DNA of 64,000 bases from Paenibacillus sp. USDA918EY (GTDB lineage Bacteria > Bacillota > Bacilli > Paenibacillales > Paenibacillaceae): assembly GCF_009870825.1 (NCBI RefSeq), contig NZ_WTWY01000002.1, forward strand, positions 248,001 through 312,000, written 5' to 3'. The position numbers were made by a program, and so were the translations under genes. This document shows, piece after piece, positions 42,367 through 51,347 of this stretch (position 1 is its first letter; every line of letters begins with the position of its first letter). The notes beneath the pieces were generated by a model. It was not told the origin of the DNA. It searched no databases and saw only the letters and a list, made by a program, of their open reading frames with translations.

Positions 42367-43020
42367 ATGGTTGCAGAGTACATCATCCGTCTGGCGGTCG
42401 CCGGGCTGCTTGGAGCGATCATCGGTCTGGAGCGGGAGCTGCGGGCAAAGGAAGCCGGACTCAGGACCCATTTTCTCGTCGCCGTCGGCAGCGCGCTTAT
42501 TATGCTCGTATCGCAATACGGCTTCTCCCAGGTGCTGGAGCATGATCACGTCGCGCTCGACCCGAGCCGCGTCGCGGCCCAGGCGGTGAGCGGCATCGGC
42601 TTTCTCGGCGCAGGCATGATCATCCTTGAACGGAAAATGGTGCGCGGGCTGACGACGGCGGCCGGCGTGTGGGCCACCTCGGGCATCGGCCTGACCATCG
42701 GTTCGGGCATGTACGCCGCCGGCATCAGCGCGACGGTGCTGGTCATGATCGGCCTGGAGCTGCTCAGCATGATTTTCAAGTCCGGGCGGACGCTGCAAAT
42801 TTCCTTCGAGCTTGATGCCAAAGAATCCGTCAAACCGATTTTGGAGTCGCTAACGTCCCGCAAAATATCCATCTCGTCGTACGAAATGGAGCAGGACCCC
42901 GAACGCCTCGGCATGTACCATCTCAAAATCGAAGCCAAAACAAAACATAACGGAACCCTGCAGGAACTGCTCGAGAACCTCGACAGCTTGCCGCATATTT
43001 TGTCCGCGAAGCTGGAATAA
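42367..43020 (+). CDS. MgtC/SapB family membrane protein
   Basis: A 217-residue protein. Five membrane helices occupy the first 140 residues, with family motifs LGAIIGLERELRAKEAGLRTH, SGIGFLGAGMI and GLTTAAGVWATSGIGL. A cytoplasmic ACT-like C-terminal domain of about 75 residues follows. MgtC-type proteins help growth at low Mg2+ and modulate ATP synthase in some bacteria. AGGAG lies eleven bases before the ATG. No Mg2+ riboswitch was found upstream. Confidence 0.9.
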   Translation: MVAEYIIRLAVAGLLGAIIGLERELRAKEAGLRTHFLVAVGSALIMLVSQYGFSQVLEHDHVALDPSRVAAQAVSGIGFLGAGMIILERKMVRGLTTAAGVWATSGIGLTIGSGMYAAGISATVLVMIGLELLSMIFKSGRTLQISFELDAKESVKPILESLTSRKISISSYEMEQDPERLGMYHLKIEAKTKHNGTLQELLENLDSLPHILSAKLE

Positions 43021-43092
43021 TCCAGGAAATATTGAAATCCGGAGCCTGTTGTGCAATAGTGGAATCAAAAGCGGTGAAGGAGGGTATTCGCG

Positions 43093-43959
43093 TTGCCGTT
43101 TGCGGCTTGGATTCATGCCAATGATCTTACCGATACGCAGACCGGGATCATCGTCACGGGGTTTGCGGTCATCGTGTTTTTATGGATATACATCCGCACC
43201 GCCCGCTCTTACCGCAAGGCGGCCTCGGCCCGGCTGGAGAGGCTGCGGCAGACGCTCGACTTGTATTGCCGGGCGCAGGGCCTGCTGGGCGGCGATGCGG
43301 AGCCGGCTCCGGAAGAAGCGGAACATGAGCCTGAATCGGTGCATTTCCTTCTGCAGCAATGCAAAGCGGCCCCTTTGGTGACGACGGAAATGATCGAAGC
43401 CATCGACGCTTATGCGAAGGAACGGGACGCTTCCCGCCACGGTCAGCTGGAACGGCTGCTCGATCGCGAGATCAGGAAAAAAATCCGCGAACAGGCCTCC
43501 ATTATAAGGTGGCTGGACAACCCGGGCTGGGGAGCGGCGTTTTGGAAGCTGGTGCGGCCAGCGGTGCCTTTTTTTCTGTTGTCATTCGTCGTTTATTGGA
43601 GCGTGCAGCTTTACGGACAATTCCAGGAACGTGACTTTCCCTTGCTTTCCTGGACAAGCGCAGAGCTGTGGATGCGTTTCGTATCCTGTCTGGCGGCCGT
43701 CGTATCCTTTTATTTTGCCGTCATGACGCCGCGCAAAGACTCGCTCAGATACGCCTATCGTATATTGGCCTTAGGCATCAGCGCGGCTGCGCTGGCGCAT
43801 TTTGCAGGCCTATGGGCCGCGCCGTACATATTGGCCCTTCAAGCCGTCTTGTTTGCATGCGGATTCGGCGTGAACCCCAAACGTTCGCGGCGCGACCGCC
43901 CGTATGCAGGGTCGGAGGACTTGCTCGAGACAGACGACCGGAAGCCGCCAAGAAAATAA
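43093..43959 (+). CDS. Membrane protein, unknown function
   Basis: A 288-residue protein. One N-terminal helix (TGIIVTGFAVIVFLWIYI) is followed by a charged cytoplasmic region of about 130 residues with coiled-coil character. Four further helices fill the second half, and the tail is basic/acidic. The start is TTG, eight bases after GAAGGAGGG. The family is not recognised. It follows the MgtC-like gene by 72 bases and may be co-transcribed. Confidence 0.65.
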   Translation: MPFAAWIHANDLTDTQTGIIVTGFAVIVFLWIYIRTARSYRKAASARLERLRQTLDLYCRAQGLLGGDAEPAPEEAEHEPESVHFLLQQCKAAPLVTTEMIEAIDAYAKERDASRHGQLERLLDREIRKKIREQASIIRWLDNPGWGAAFWKLVRPAVPFFLLSFVVYWSVQLYGQFQERDFPLLSWTSAELWMRFVSCLAAVVSFYFAVMTPRKDSLRYAYRILALGISAAALAHFAGLWAAPYILALQAVLFACGFGVNPKRSRRDRPYAGSEDLLETDDRKPPRK

Positions 43960-43962
43960 TCC

Positions 43963-44007
43963 CGCAAAGTGCTGAATCAGCTTCGAAGCTGATTCAGGTA
44001 CTTTGCG
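43963..44007. repeat. Palindromic repeat family II, copy 1
   Basis: A nearly perfect 45-base palindrome. CGCAAAGT and ACTTTGCG form the outer arms; the inner arms are CTGAATCAGCTTC and its complement around TTCGAA. The same plan occurs at 56236-56286. Confidence 0.75.
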
Positions 44008-44036
44008 TGGAGCCCCGAGAATTTATAGGATCCTAA

Positions 44037-44110
44037 GAAGACAGACCGCGTTTAAAGGTAGTTTTTCATGCAATATCAGGAAGCAATGGCTCTGTAGTAT
44101 TCTGATATGA
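44037..44110. repeat. Intergenic repeat family I, copy C
   Basis: GAAGACAGACCGCG is identical to copy B and is followed by a diverged spacer and the hairpin arms ATATCAGGAAGC and ATTCTGATAT. It lies directly after palindrome family II. Confidence 0.7.
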
Positions 44111-44115
44111 TAAAC

Positions 44116-44170
44116 AAAACCCGCCGGCGGGCAAGCCTTCGTTACGGCTTGATGCGTCAGCGGGTTTTGC
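44116..44170. terminator. Bidirectional terminator
   Basis: AAACCCGC pairs with GCGGGTTT, with an inner AAGCC/GGCTT hairpin, between convergent genes. Confidence 0.75.
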
Positions 44171-44246
44171 CTTTTTCCGTTCTGCCCGGATGCTATTTGC
44201 GTTGCCGTCAATTTTGAAGCGGCTAAGGCTGCCGGCCCGGCTGTCC

Positions 44247-44474
44247 TTACCGGCGGTCCTGGGCCGCCTTTTTCAGATCCTGCCTCGCCCGGGAGGCAAT
44301 CCCCGCTTTGGCCGGTTTGGAGGGCGTATTCTCAAAACGCTTCCGCTCCGTCCGTTCCATCTGCACGATCTGGCCTTCATGCACGACGATATGAAGCGAG
44401 CCGAATTCCATGTCGTTTAATTGGCCGGCAATCCTCTCGAGCCATACCTCATTTAACTGGAGCCCTTTTGCCAT
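44247..44474 (-). CDS. yezD: YezD-like protein (DUF2292)
   Basis: A 75-residue protein. The DUF2292 core is LNEVWLERIAGQLNDMEFGS, then LHIVVHEGQIVQMERTER. It is the last gene of the sbp-cysT-cysW operon; DUF2292 genes often accompany sulfur-uptake genes. The ATG at 44474 has AAAGGAGG nine bases before. Function unknown, perhaps regulatory. A decayed second copy lies upstream of sbp. Confidence 0.85.
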   Translation of the reverse strand: MAKGLQLNEVWLERIAGQLNDMEFGSLHIVVHEGQIVQMERTERKRFENTPSKPAKAGIASRARQDLKKAAQDRR

Positions 44475-44585
44475 GACAAGCGCCTCCTTTGCGTTCAGAA
44501 CGATATTGATGCACATGGTAAATCATTCTTTTCCAACCAAATTACTATGTTTTAAAGTTACATTATCATGCCGGGAAAAAGACTG

Positions 44586-45446
44586 TCAATGCGCGTTTTT
44601 TCCGGCATACAAACTTTTGATCAGCAACGTGGCAAGGGCCAACAGCAAAAGCAGCGATGCGACGGCGAACGAAGCCGAAAACTGATATTCGTTGTACAAA
44701 ATCTCGACATGCAGCGGCAGCGTGTTCGTCTCGCCGCGGATATGTCCCGAAACGACCGATACCGCGCCGAATTCGCCCATGGCCCTCGCGTTGCACAGGA
44801 TGATGCCGTAGATCAGCCCCCACTTGATGTTTGGCAGCGTAACCCTGGTAAAGACGGCCCATCCCTTCGCGCCCAGCGTTATGGCCGCCTCCTCTTCCTG
44901 CTGTCCCTGATCCTCCATGAGCGGTATGAGCTCCCTCGCCACGAAAGGGAAGGTGACAAAAATCGTGGCGAGCACAACGCCCGGCACGGCATAAATGATT
45001 TTGACGTCATGGTCTGCAAGCCACGGGCCGAACCAGCCGTTAGCACCGAACACCAGCACGAAGATCAGCCCGCCGATCACGGGCGAAACCGCAAACGGCA
45101 AATCGATCAGCGTAATGAGCACCCCTTTGCCTTTAAACCTGAATTTGGCGATGGCCCATGCCGCGGCCACCCCGAAAATCGTATTGAGGGGTACGGCAAT
45201 CAGCGCCACAAGCAGCGTCAGCTTGAGCGCCGACAGCGCGTCGGGGTCGGAGAGGGCGCTGATATAAACATCCCATCCCTTTTTAAGCGCCTGCGTCAGA
45301 ACGACGGCAAGCGGAAGCACGATCAGCCACAGCAACACCAAACCCGCCGCGCCGATCAGCAGCCATTGAACCAAAGGCCCTTCGGTCGCCGCCCGCGAGG
45401 TTTGCACCTGGCGCACGGCGGCAGCTCCGGGTACGCCTCCCGCCAT
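44586..45446 (-). CDS. cysW: Sulfate ABC transporter permease CysW
   Basis: A 286-residue inner-membrane permease with six helices. The cytoplasmic loop near residue 200 (QEEEAAITLGAKGWAVFTRV) contacts the ATPase. NARAMGEFGAVSVVSGHIRG is the CysW signature. It begins right after the cysT stop, so the two are coupled. No cysA ATPase gene is in the operon. Confidence 0.93.
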   Translation of the reverse strand: MAGGVPGAAAVRQVQTSRAATEGPLVQWLLIGAAGLVLLWLIVLPLAVVLTQALKKGWDVYISALSDPDALSALKLTLLVALIAVPLNTIFGVAAAWAIAKFRFKGKGVLITLIDLPFAVSPVIGGLIFVLVFGANGWFGPWLADHDVKIIYAVPGVVLATIFVTFPFVARELIPLMEDQGQQEEEAAITLGAKGWAVFTRVTLPNIKWGLIYGIILCNARAMGEFGAVSVVSGHIRGETNTLPLHVEILYNEYQFSASFAVASLLLLLALATLLIKSLYAGKNAH

Positions 45447-46286
45447 CTATACCGCCTCCTTTTTTCGGCCGGACCAACGCTGCAGCGAATTGATGACCAG
45501 CAGCATCAGGAACGAAATCAGCAGCAGCAAAACGGCCACCGCCGACGCTCCCGCGTAATCGTACTGCTCCAGCTTCGACATGATCAGCAGCGGAGCGATT
45601 TCCGTTTTCATCGGCATGTTGCCGGATATGAACACGACCGAACCGTATTCCCCGATCCCTCTGGCAAAAGCCAGCGCAAAGCCGGTCAGAAGCGGCGGAA
45701 CGAGGGCCGGCAGCACGATGCTGCGGAATGTCCGGAACCTGCCCGCTCCAAGCGTGGCGGAAGCCTCCTCGGCATCGCGCTCCATATCCTGCAGCACCGG
45801 CTGAAGCGTCCGGACGACAAACGGCAGGCCGATAAACATGAGCGCCAGGGTGATCCCAAGCTGGGAAAAGGCGACTTTGACGCCAAGCGGCGCCAGCAGC
45901 GAGCCGATCCAGCCGTTCGGGGCGTACAGGGCCGTCAGCGATACGCCGGCCACCGCCGTCGGCAGCGCAAACGGCAAATCGATCAGGGCGTCGCACAGCT
46001 TCCTTCCCGGAAATTCGTAACGGACGAGCACCCAAGCCAGCAAAAGGCCGAGCACCGCATCCACAAGGGCCGCCGCGGCCGACGTCGTGAAGCTGATCCG
46101 GTACGAGGCAAGCACGCGCGGGTCGGTCGCCACCTGCCAGAACTTCGCCCAGTCAAGCCCGGTGGAATTGATCAGCAGCGCGGAGAGCGGCACCAGGACG
46201 ATCAGACTTAAATACGCGACGCTGAACCCGAGCGTCAGGCCAAAGCCGGGAAGAACCCGGCTCCGCCTTGTTTTTGCTTCGCTCAT
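45447..46286 (-). CDS. cysT: Sulfate ABC transporter permease CysT
   Basis: A 279-residue inner-membrane permease. The EAA-type loop is EEASATLGAGRFRTFRSIVLP, and ARGIGEYGSVVFISGNMPM is the CysT signature. The start at 46286 follows AAAGAGGTG. It follows sbp by 30 bases and precedes cysW without a gap. With CysW it forms the sulfate/thiosulfate channel. Confidence 0.93.
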   Translation of the reverse strand: MSEAKTRRSRVLPGFGLTLGFSVAYLSLIVLVPLSALLINSTGLDWAKFWQVATDPRVLASYRISFTTSAAAALVDAVLGLLLAWVLVRYEFPGRKLCDALIDLPFALPTAVAGVSLTALYAPNGWIGSLLAPLGVKVAFSQLGITLALMFIGLPFVVRTLQPVLQDMERDAEEASATLGAGRFRTFRSIVLPALVPPLLTGFALAFARGIGEYGSVVFISGNMPMKTEIAPLLIMSKLEQYDYAGASAVAVLLLLISFLMLLVINSLQRWSGRKKEAV

Positions 46287-46316
46287 ATGTTCACCTCTTT
46301 CCTGCCTTCGCACGCT

Positions 46317-47417
46317 TTATTTGCCCGGCGTATAGATCTGGTCGAATACCCCGCCGTCGTTAAAATGTTTGGCCTGCGTCTCGTCCCATGTGCCGAAGAC
46401 ATCCTTCAGCGTAAAAAGATCGAGCGACTTAAACGTGTCTTTGTTTTGGTCCAGCACCGATTGCAGCGTCGGACGGTAGAAGTTTTCGGCGGCGATTTTT
46501 TGACCTTCCTCCGAATACAAATATTTCAGGTAAGCTTCTGCGACTTCACGCGTTCCTTTTTTGTCCACGACCTTATCCACGACCGCTACCGGCGGCTCCG
46601 CCAAAATGCTGACCGATGGATAGACGATGTCGAATTTGTCCGGCCCCAGCTCTTTCACCGACAGCAGCGCTTCGTTTTCCCAAGCCAGCAGCACGTCGCC
46701 GATGCCCCGCTCCACGAACGTCGTCGTCGCCCCGCGGGCGCCGGTGTCCAGCACGGGTACATGCTTGAAAAGCTCGCGCACGAAATCTTTTGCTTTCTCC
46801 TCATCGTTGTTGTTATGCTTCAGGGCATATCCCCATGCCGCCAGGTAGTTCCATCTTGCTCCTCCCGACGTTTTCGGATTCGGCGTAATGACCTGCACGT
46901 CGCCTTTAATGAGGTCGTTCCAGTCCTTGATGCCCTTCGGATTGCCTTTGCGAACCAAAAAGACGATGGTCGAATTGTACGGCGTGCTGTTCAATTCGAA
47001 TTTGCTCTGCCAGCCTTCCTTGATGAGCCCTTTTTTCTGGATGGCGTCGATGTCGTAGCCTAACGCAAGCGTCACCACGTCCGCCTCCAACCCGTCGATC
47101 ACGGAACGGCTCTGCGCGCCGGATCCGCCGTGGGATTGTTTGATCGTCACTTTTTGCCCTTTTTCTTTTTCCCAATACGCCGCAAACGCTTTGTTGTAAT
47201 TTTCGTAAAGCTCCCGGGTCGGATCGTACGAAACGTTCAGCAGATTGATCTCCTTTGCGTCGCTTTTCGCTTCGCTGTTTTGGTTTTGTCCCTCTGCCGA
47301 TACGGATTCACCGGTTTCTTTTTTGCCTCCGCAGGCGGCAAGCGCCGCCGTCAGCAGCAGCACAAGCGAAATGACCGCCCCTTTTTTTGCGATTCGGATC
47401 CCCTTGCGATTCACCAT
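46317..47417 (-). CDS. sbp: Sulfate-binding lipoprotein (Sbp family)
   Basis: A 366-residue extracellular binding protein. The signal peptide ends in lipobox ALAACG (Cys near residue 29). The mature part has the Sbp/CysP signature: [39 protein letters not shown] and [20 protein letters not shown]. It delivers sulfate or thiosulfate to CysT/CysW. First gene of the operon. The leader (47418-47690) shows no S-box; CymR-type control could not be verified. Confidence 0.95.
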   Translation of the reverse strand: MVNRKGIRIAKKGAVISLVLLLTAALAACGGKKETGESVSAEGQNQNSEAKSDAKEINLLNVSYDPTRELYENYNKAFAAYWEKEKGQKVTIKQSHGGSGAQSRSVIDGLEADVVTLALGYDIDAIQKKGLIKEGWQSKFELNSTPYNSTIVFLVRKGNPKGIKDWNDLIKGDVQVITPNPKTSGGARWNYLAAWGYALKHNNNDEEKAKDFVRELFKHVPVLDTGARGATTTFVERGIGDVLLAWENEALLSVKELGPDKFDIVYPSVSILAEPPVAVVDKVVDKKGTREVAEAYLKYLYSEEGQKIAAENFYRPTLQSVLDQNKDTFKSLDLFTLKDVFGTWDETQAKHFNDGGVFDQIYTPGK

Positions 47418-47689
47418 GGTCCCACTCCCATTTCTTAAATTGTGTTCCCCGCCTGGAATTCAGGTAAGAAAAAAAAACGGAGAAACCCCTTTCCAAATGA
47501 CGGGCGCATCAAAAAAACACGCTGCATCATTCGTAATCGGCGGTTCCTCCGTTTGTACGGCGGGAACGATCGTATGTCCATCCATCTCCAAGTCGGTTTT
47601 ATTTCAATTAATCCTACCTGTTTAGTATGTTATATTCGTATTGTAATCACGGCCCGTTGCGGAGTCAATCCTTTTTTTAGAAAAAAGCC
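47418..47689. other. Leader/upstream region of the sulfate operon
   Basis: Non-coding. It holds T-tracts and a short CGGAGGAACCGCCG hairpin (about 47540-47553 on the minus strand). I see no S-box, T-box or other known riboswitch. Confidence 0.4.
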
Positions 47690-47790
47690 ACCTTTTTTCT
47701 ATCGAGCCTGCCTTGCACAACGATATGAAGAGAGCCGGATTCGATGTCATTCCACTGGCTTTTGATCCGTTCCACTTAACTTGGAGTAAC
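47690..47790 (-). pseudogene. Decayed yezD copy
   Basis: A minus-strand segment reads ERIKSQWNDIESGSLHIVVQ, matching the core of the intact YezD at 44247 (LERIAGQLNDMEFGS, then LHIVV). The start is lost and the reading then runs into unrelated codons. DNA similarity continues upstream (CTCCAGTTAA in the gene against CTCCAAGTTAA here). The two copies bracket the sbp-cysT-cysW operon. Confidence 0.6.
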
Positions 47791-47823
47791 TCTCAAGCGT
47801 GAATGTCGGTATGCCGACATACG

Positions 47824-47856
47824 AAAAGGCAGCCCCCGCTTTATGCGGAAGCCGCC
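47824..47856 (-). terminator. Terminator of the lactonase gene
   Basis: On the minus strand GGCGGCTTCCGC pairs (with G-T pairs) with GCGGGGGCTGCC, followed by TTTT. Confidence 0.75.
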
Positions 47857-47873
47857 CTGTTCAAGAAGAACGA

Positions 47874-48920
47874 TTATTTATATACCGGAACGATGCAAAC
47901 GGGTTTCGGCAGCGTCAGCGCATGTCCCGTCGGCGTCAAACGCCCGCTTTCCTTGTCGATCTTGAAAGAGACGACCGAATCGCTGTTTTGATTCGCCGCA
48001 AGCAAAAATCCGCCTTTGACGATCGCGAAGTTGCGCGGGGTCCGGCCGCCTGTCGATACCCATTCGACCGCCGTGAGCAGACCTGTGGAAGGATCGACGC
48101 GATACAGTCCGATGCTGTCGTCGCTGCGGTTCGAGGCATACAGAAAACGTCCGCACGGCGTGACGTGAATGTCCGCGCTGCTGCTTCCCTTCGCGGCGCC
48201 TTCCGGCAATGCGGACAAGGTCTGCATCACCTGCAAATTCCCCGCCTCCGCGTCAAACGCATAAACGTTGACCGTATCGTCCAGCTCGTTGATGCCGTAT
48301 GCCCATCGGCCCGACGGATGGAAATCGAAATGCCGCGGTCCCGCCCCGGGAGCCGTTTTTACCCGGTTATGTTCTTGAAGCTCGCCGCCCTCCAAACGGT
48401 AAATGACGATTTCGTCCAGGCCGAGGTCGCAGACCAACACGTATTTCCCCGATGGATCCTGGAACACCGAATGCGGGTGCGCCGCTTCCTGGCGTTCTTG
48501 ATTGACGCTGCCGCCGCTGTGGCGGACGAGGCCCGTCTCGGCCAGCTTTCCGTCGCCTTCGATCCGGTAGGCATTGACGTGGCCGCTGGAGTAATTGGCT
48601 GCCAGCACATGGGTATCATCCCGGGTGAGGGATAGATAACACGGATCTGATCCATGCGTCGGCTTGCGGTCCAGCAGCTGCAGTTTTCCCGTTGCCCCGT
48701 CCACCGCATAAGCGCATACTTCGCCGTCCCCGGTCTCGCTGACTGCATACAAAGTGTCCTGGGCCGCATTCAGAGCCAGATACGATGCGTTGGCGATCCC
48801 GTCCGTTCCATGCACGATTTCCATGCTTCCGTTATCCATGTCGAGGGCGCAAAGAAAAATCCCTTGTTCGTCCGCCCCGGTATACGTGCCGGCGTAAAAC
48901 CATCTTTTATTGTCGCTCAT
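47874..48920 (-). CDS. Lactonase family protein (6-phosphogluconolactonase-like, YkgB)
   Basis: A 348-residue seven-bladed beta-propeller. Repeating blades are visible (FYAGTYTGADEQGIF; YLALNAAQDTLYAV; DIHVTPCGRFLYASNRSDDSI; PRNFAIVKGGFLLAANQNSD). The AHPHSVFQDPSGKYVLVCDLG segment is the family signature. It may hydrolyse 6-phosphogluconolactone in the pentose phosphate pathway, but related propellers have other lactone substrates. Cytoplasmic; no signal peptide. Single gene. Confidence 0.88.
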   Translation of the reverse strand: MSDNKRWFYAGTYTGADEQGIFLCALDMDNGSMEIVHGTDGIANASYLALNAAQDTLYAVSETGDGEVCAYAVDGATGKLQLLDRKPTHGSDPCYLSLTRDDTHVLAANYSSGHVNAYRIEGDGKLAETGLVRHSGGSVNQERQEAAHPHSVFQDPSGKYVLVCDLGLDEIVIYRLEGGELQEHNRVKTAPGAGPRHFDFHPSGRWAYGINELDDTVNVYAFDAEAGNLQVMQTLSALPEGAAKGSSSADIHVTPCGRFLYASNRSDDSIGLYRVDPSTGLLTAVEWVSTGGRTPRNFAIVKGGFLLAANQNSDSVVSFKIDKESGRLTPTGHALTLPKPVCIVPVYK

Positions 48921-49314
48921 ATTGAATCGACGCTCCTTCTTTTAGGTTTCCTGCTGCATCCAATGTCATGTCCGTTATCCCTACAATAATCGTTTCGGCG
49001 CCGGGCGGCAACGTTTAGTTCGTTTTCGACGTTCCCGATTAGGAAACCGCCCGCAATCCGCATCGATCCGAAAGCAGGGCTCGTTTCACTTCTTCCTTTA
49101 TGCGGTAACTTAGTAACGATATAATGGAATCAGAACGCGAGTTCTCCATTTTTTTCGTTCAGTCAGGAATCCGGCATCCCGCTTGGAACCATTGTCAGGA
49201 GGAGGATGCGTTTCGGTGCCTCCCGTGCACGCTGAGGCAGTCCTGCAAAAGGGAATAAGTTCAAGAGAAAACGGCAATGTCTAGATGAAAAACACATTGG
49301 AGGAGGAGTTTGGA
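48921..49314. other. Long leader upstream of the LOG-family gene
   Basis: A promoter TTTATG-N17-TATAAT (49097-49125, plus strand) is followed by an AGAAC-GCGA-GTTCT hairpin and seven T residues a few bases later (about 49137-49159). This could be a small attenuator. A second GC-rich stretch precedes the ribosome site. No known riboswitch matched. Confidence 0.45.
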
Positions 49315-49896
49315 TTGAAATCGGTAGCAGTATTTTGCGGTTCGAGCAAAGGTGCGTCGGAAGTATATGTGGAAGGCGCGAAGCAGCTTGGCAAAGAGCT
49401 GGCGCGCCGCGGCATTACGCTCGTTTACGGCGGTTCGAGCATCGGCGTGATGGGGGCCGTGGCCGATTCCGTATTGGCCGAAGGCGGACAGGTCATCGGG
49501 GTCATGCCCGGCTTTTTGGATAAACGGGAAATTTCCCACAAGCATCTCACGGAGCTGATCATCGTCGGTTCCATGCATGAACGGAAAGCCAAAATGGCCG
49601 AGCTGTCCGAGGGTTTCATGACCCTTCCGGGCGGACCGGGAACGATGGAGGAGTTTTTCGAAATCTTTACGTGGGCCCAGCTTGGACTGCACCGCAAGCC
49701 GCTTGGGTTTCTGAATACCAACCATTATTACGATCCTCTGCTGGAGTTTTTTAAACATATGGCAACCGAGCAGTTTCTGCAGGAAAAATATTTATCCATG
49801 GCGCTTGTCGACACGGACCCGGGCCGGCTGCTCGATCAATTCGGGTCGTACGAGCCGCCTGCCGTCAAAACCTTCCTCAAACCGGATCAAACGTAA
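49315..49896 (+). CDS. yvdD: LOG family protein (nucleoside 5'-monophosphate phosphoribohydrolase)
   Basis: A 193-residue enzyme of the 'lysine decarboxylase-like'/LOG family. It opens SVAVFCGSSKGA, has GGSSIGVMGAVADSVL, and contains the active-site PGGPGTMEEFFE. Such enzymes split AMP or cytokinin nucleotides into base and ribose phosphate. The TTG at 49315 has GGAGGAG six bases before and gives the usual family start; the in-frame ATG at 49285 has no site. Confidence 0.9.
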   Translation: MKSVAVFCGSSKGASEVYVEGAKQLGKELARRGITLVYGGSSIGVMGAVADSVLAEGGQVIGVMPGFLDKREISHKHLTELIIVGSMHERKAKMAELSEGFMTLPGGPGTMEEFFEIFTWAQLGLHRKPLGFLNTNHYYDPLLEFFKHMATEQFLQEKYLSMALVDTDPGRLLDQFGSYEPPAVKTFLKPDQT

Positions 49897-49907
49897 CATG
49901 GATAGAG

Positions 49908-49948
49908 AAAAACAGACCGAAGGCTTGATACGCCCGGTCTGTTTTTCT
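49908..49948. terminator. Bidirectional terminator
   Basis: AAAAACAGACCG pairs perfectly with CGGTCTGTTTTT between convergent genes. Confidence 0.9.
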
Positions 49949-49958
49949 TTGTTTTGCG

Positions 49959-51347
49959 CTATTTTTGAATCGTAAAGCTAAAAGGTTTCTTGATCAGCTC
50001 ACCGGGGTATTGTTCGACTTCAAAGGTCAACGGCTGCGGGTAGGACTTGCCGGCAATGTCGAAATAATACTCGTCCAAGCCGCTGTCCGCATTCTGTTTC
50101 CATCCTTCGTGAATCACCTCGCTGTTGTTCATTAGAACGTGTTTGTTCCCTTTTCCATCCGTAAATTCAGGTTTTACTTTCAAAAACTGGCCGATGCGCG
50201 AATCCACGCTTTGGAACCCTGACGTAATCCGGATCCGTTCGCTTGACGTTTCGATGGAAGCCAGCTTGAGCCTGTCGTCCGGCGCCTGTATCAGCTTAAA
50301 TTGATTCGTGTCGATCACGAGCTTCCTTTCTCCCTGAAAAGCCGTTTCGATCCAGGACCCCCGCAGCTCGAGCGGGTCCCCCTTCACATAGTCCGGAGCA
50401 TAAAAACCAAAGGTTCGCTTGCCGGGCTCGGTTTCTACGGCCATCGCCAGCGGGAGCACGTTTCCGCGGTCGTTTTTCGTACGAAGCTCCCAATCCAGAA
50501 AACGGGCGAATTTTTGCATGCCGGATGCATCCGAAGCTAAGCTTAAATTTATGCGTTCCGGAACTTGGACCATGTTTTCAAGTTTGATTTTGATGCCTTC
50601 GAAGTCAAACACGTGATTTACGGGCACCGTTCGTTCAAGCACCGCAAGCTTGGCGGCGTCCACCGGGATCTTCACCTCCAGAAATTTTCGCGTTGCCGGC
50701 AACTCGCCGTTATCCCATTCGCCCGAAAAATAAAACTCATCCGGAAGCTTCCCGCCGCCCGTGAGGTCAAAAATCAGCATATCGCGATAGCTGCCGTTGT
50801 CATAATAACCCGTCCTCTCATTCGTGTCCCGAACGAATTGCTTGTAAGGAAGCTTATCGTAGACGGTCGTATACAGCCCGGGATTCACCGGTTTGATCCG
50901 GTCCCCATTGTCGCTTTGGGAAGTATAAAACAAAACCACATGTTTCCGGTCCGTCATCATCCCGTCCACCGTGACATGAAATCCCTCATAGGATGCCGTC
51001 ACGCCCACCGCCTGATATTTCCCCTGATCCAACGCTTCGCGCAGCATCCCTCTTTTGCCGACCTCCCATTCCACATAAGACGGGATTCGCTGATCGGCTG
51101 CCGTTTGCATCTCTTTGAGGCCGCCTCCAAAACGCATGTCCGGCACATAAACGGCAGCCGCCACGATAAGCAGTAACGCCGCCGCGCAGGACATAGCCGT
51201 TCTGCCGATCCTCCGCCGGGTTTTCGCCCGGCCGCCGCGCAGCATGCCGCTTCGAACCGCGCTTTCCAGCCGTTCCTCCGAAATTCTCCGTTCGGCAATG
51301 TGCGCCGGCTCGAAGTACTGCTCCAGCAGCCGCTCCTCATTTGCCAT
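49959..51347 (-). CDS. Probable anti-sigma factor with DUF4179-type extracellular part
   Basis: A 462-residue single-pass protein. The N-terminal 50 residues are cytoplasmic, and a helix (SCAAALLLIVAAAVYVP) spans the membrane. The remaining 390 residues are extracellular and beta-rich, as in DUF4179/DUF5643 proteins. Its start overlaps the sigma gene by 11 bases. It should hold the sigma factor at the membrane until an envelope signal arrives. Unlike the second module there is no HxxxCxxC zinc motif. Confidence 0.8.
   Translation of the reverse strand: MANEERLLEQYFEPAHIAERRISEERLESAVRSGMLRGGRAKTRRRIGRTAMSCAAALLLIVAAAVYVPDMRFGGGLKEMQTAADQRIPSYVEWEVGKRGMLREALDQGKYQAVGVTASYEGFHVTVDGMMTDRKHVVLFYTSQSDNGDRIKPVNPGLYTTVYDKLPYKQFVRDTNERTGYYDNGSYRDMLIFDLTGGGKLPDEFYFSGEWDNGELPATRKFLEVKIPVDAAKLAVLERTVPVNHVFDFEGIKIKLENMVQVPERINLSLASDASGMQKFARFLDWELRTKNDRGNVLPLAMAVETEPGKRTFGFYAPDYVKGDPLELRGSWIETAFQGERKLVIDTNQFKLIQAPDDRLKLASIETSSERIRITSGFQSVDSRIGQFLKVKPEFTDGKGNKHVLMNNSEVIHEGWKQNADSGLDEYYFDIAGKSYPQPLTFEVEQYPGELIKKPFSFTIQK

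Noticed and set aside
44568..46211. 547-codon plus-strand frame
   Set aside because: Antisense to cysW/cysT, with no domain and biased composition.
47418..47690. Possible S-box before the sulfate operon
   Set aside because: No AGAGAGGTGGAGGGA-type core or matching stems found.
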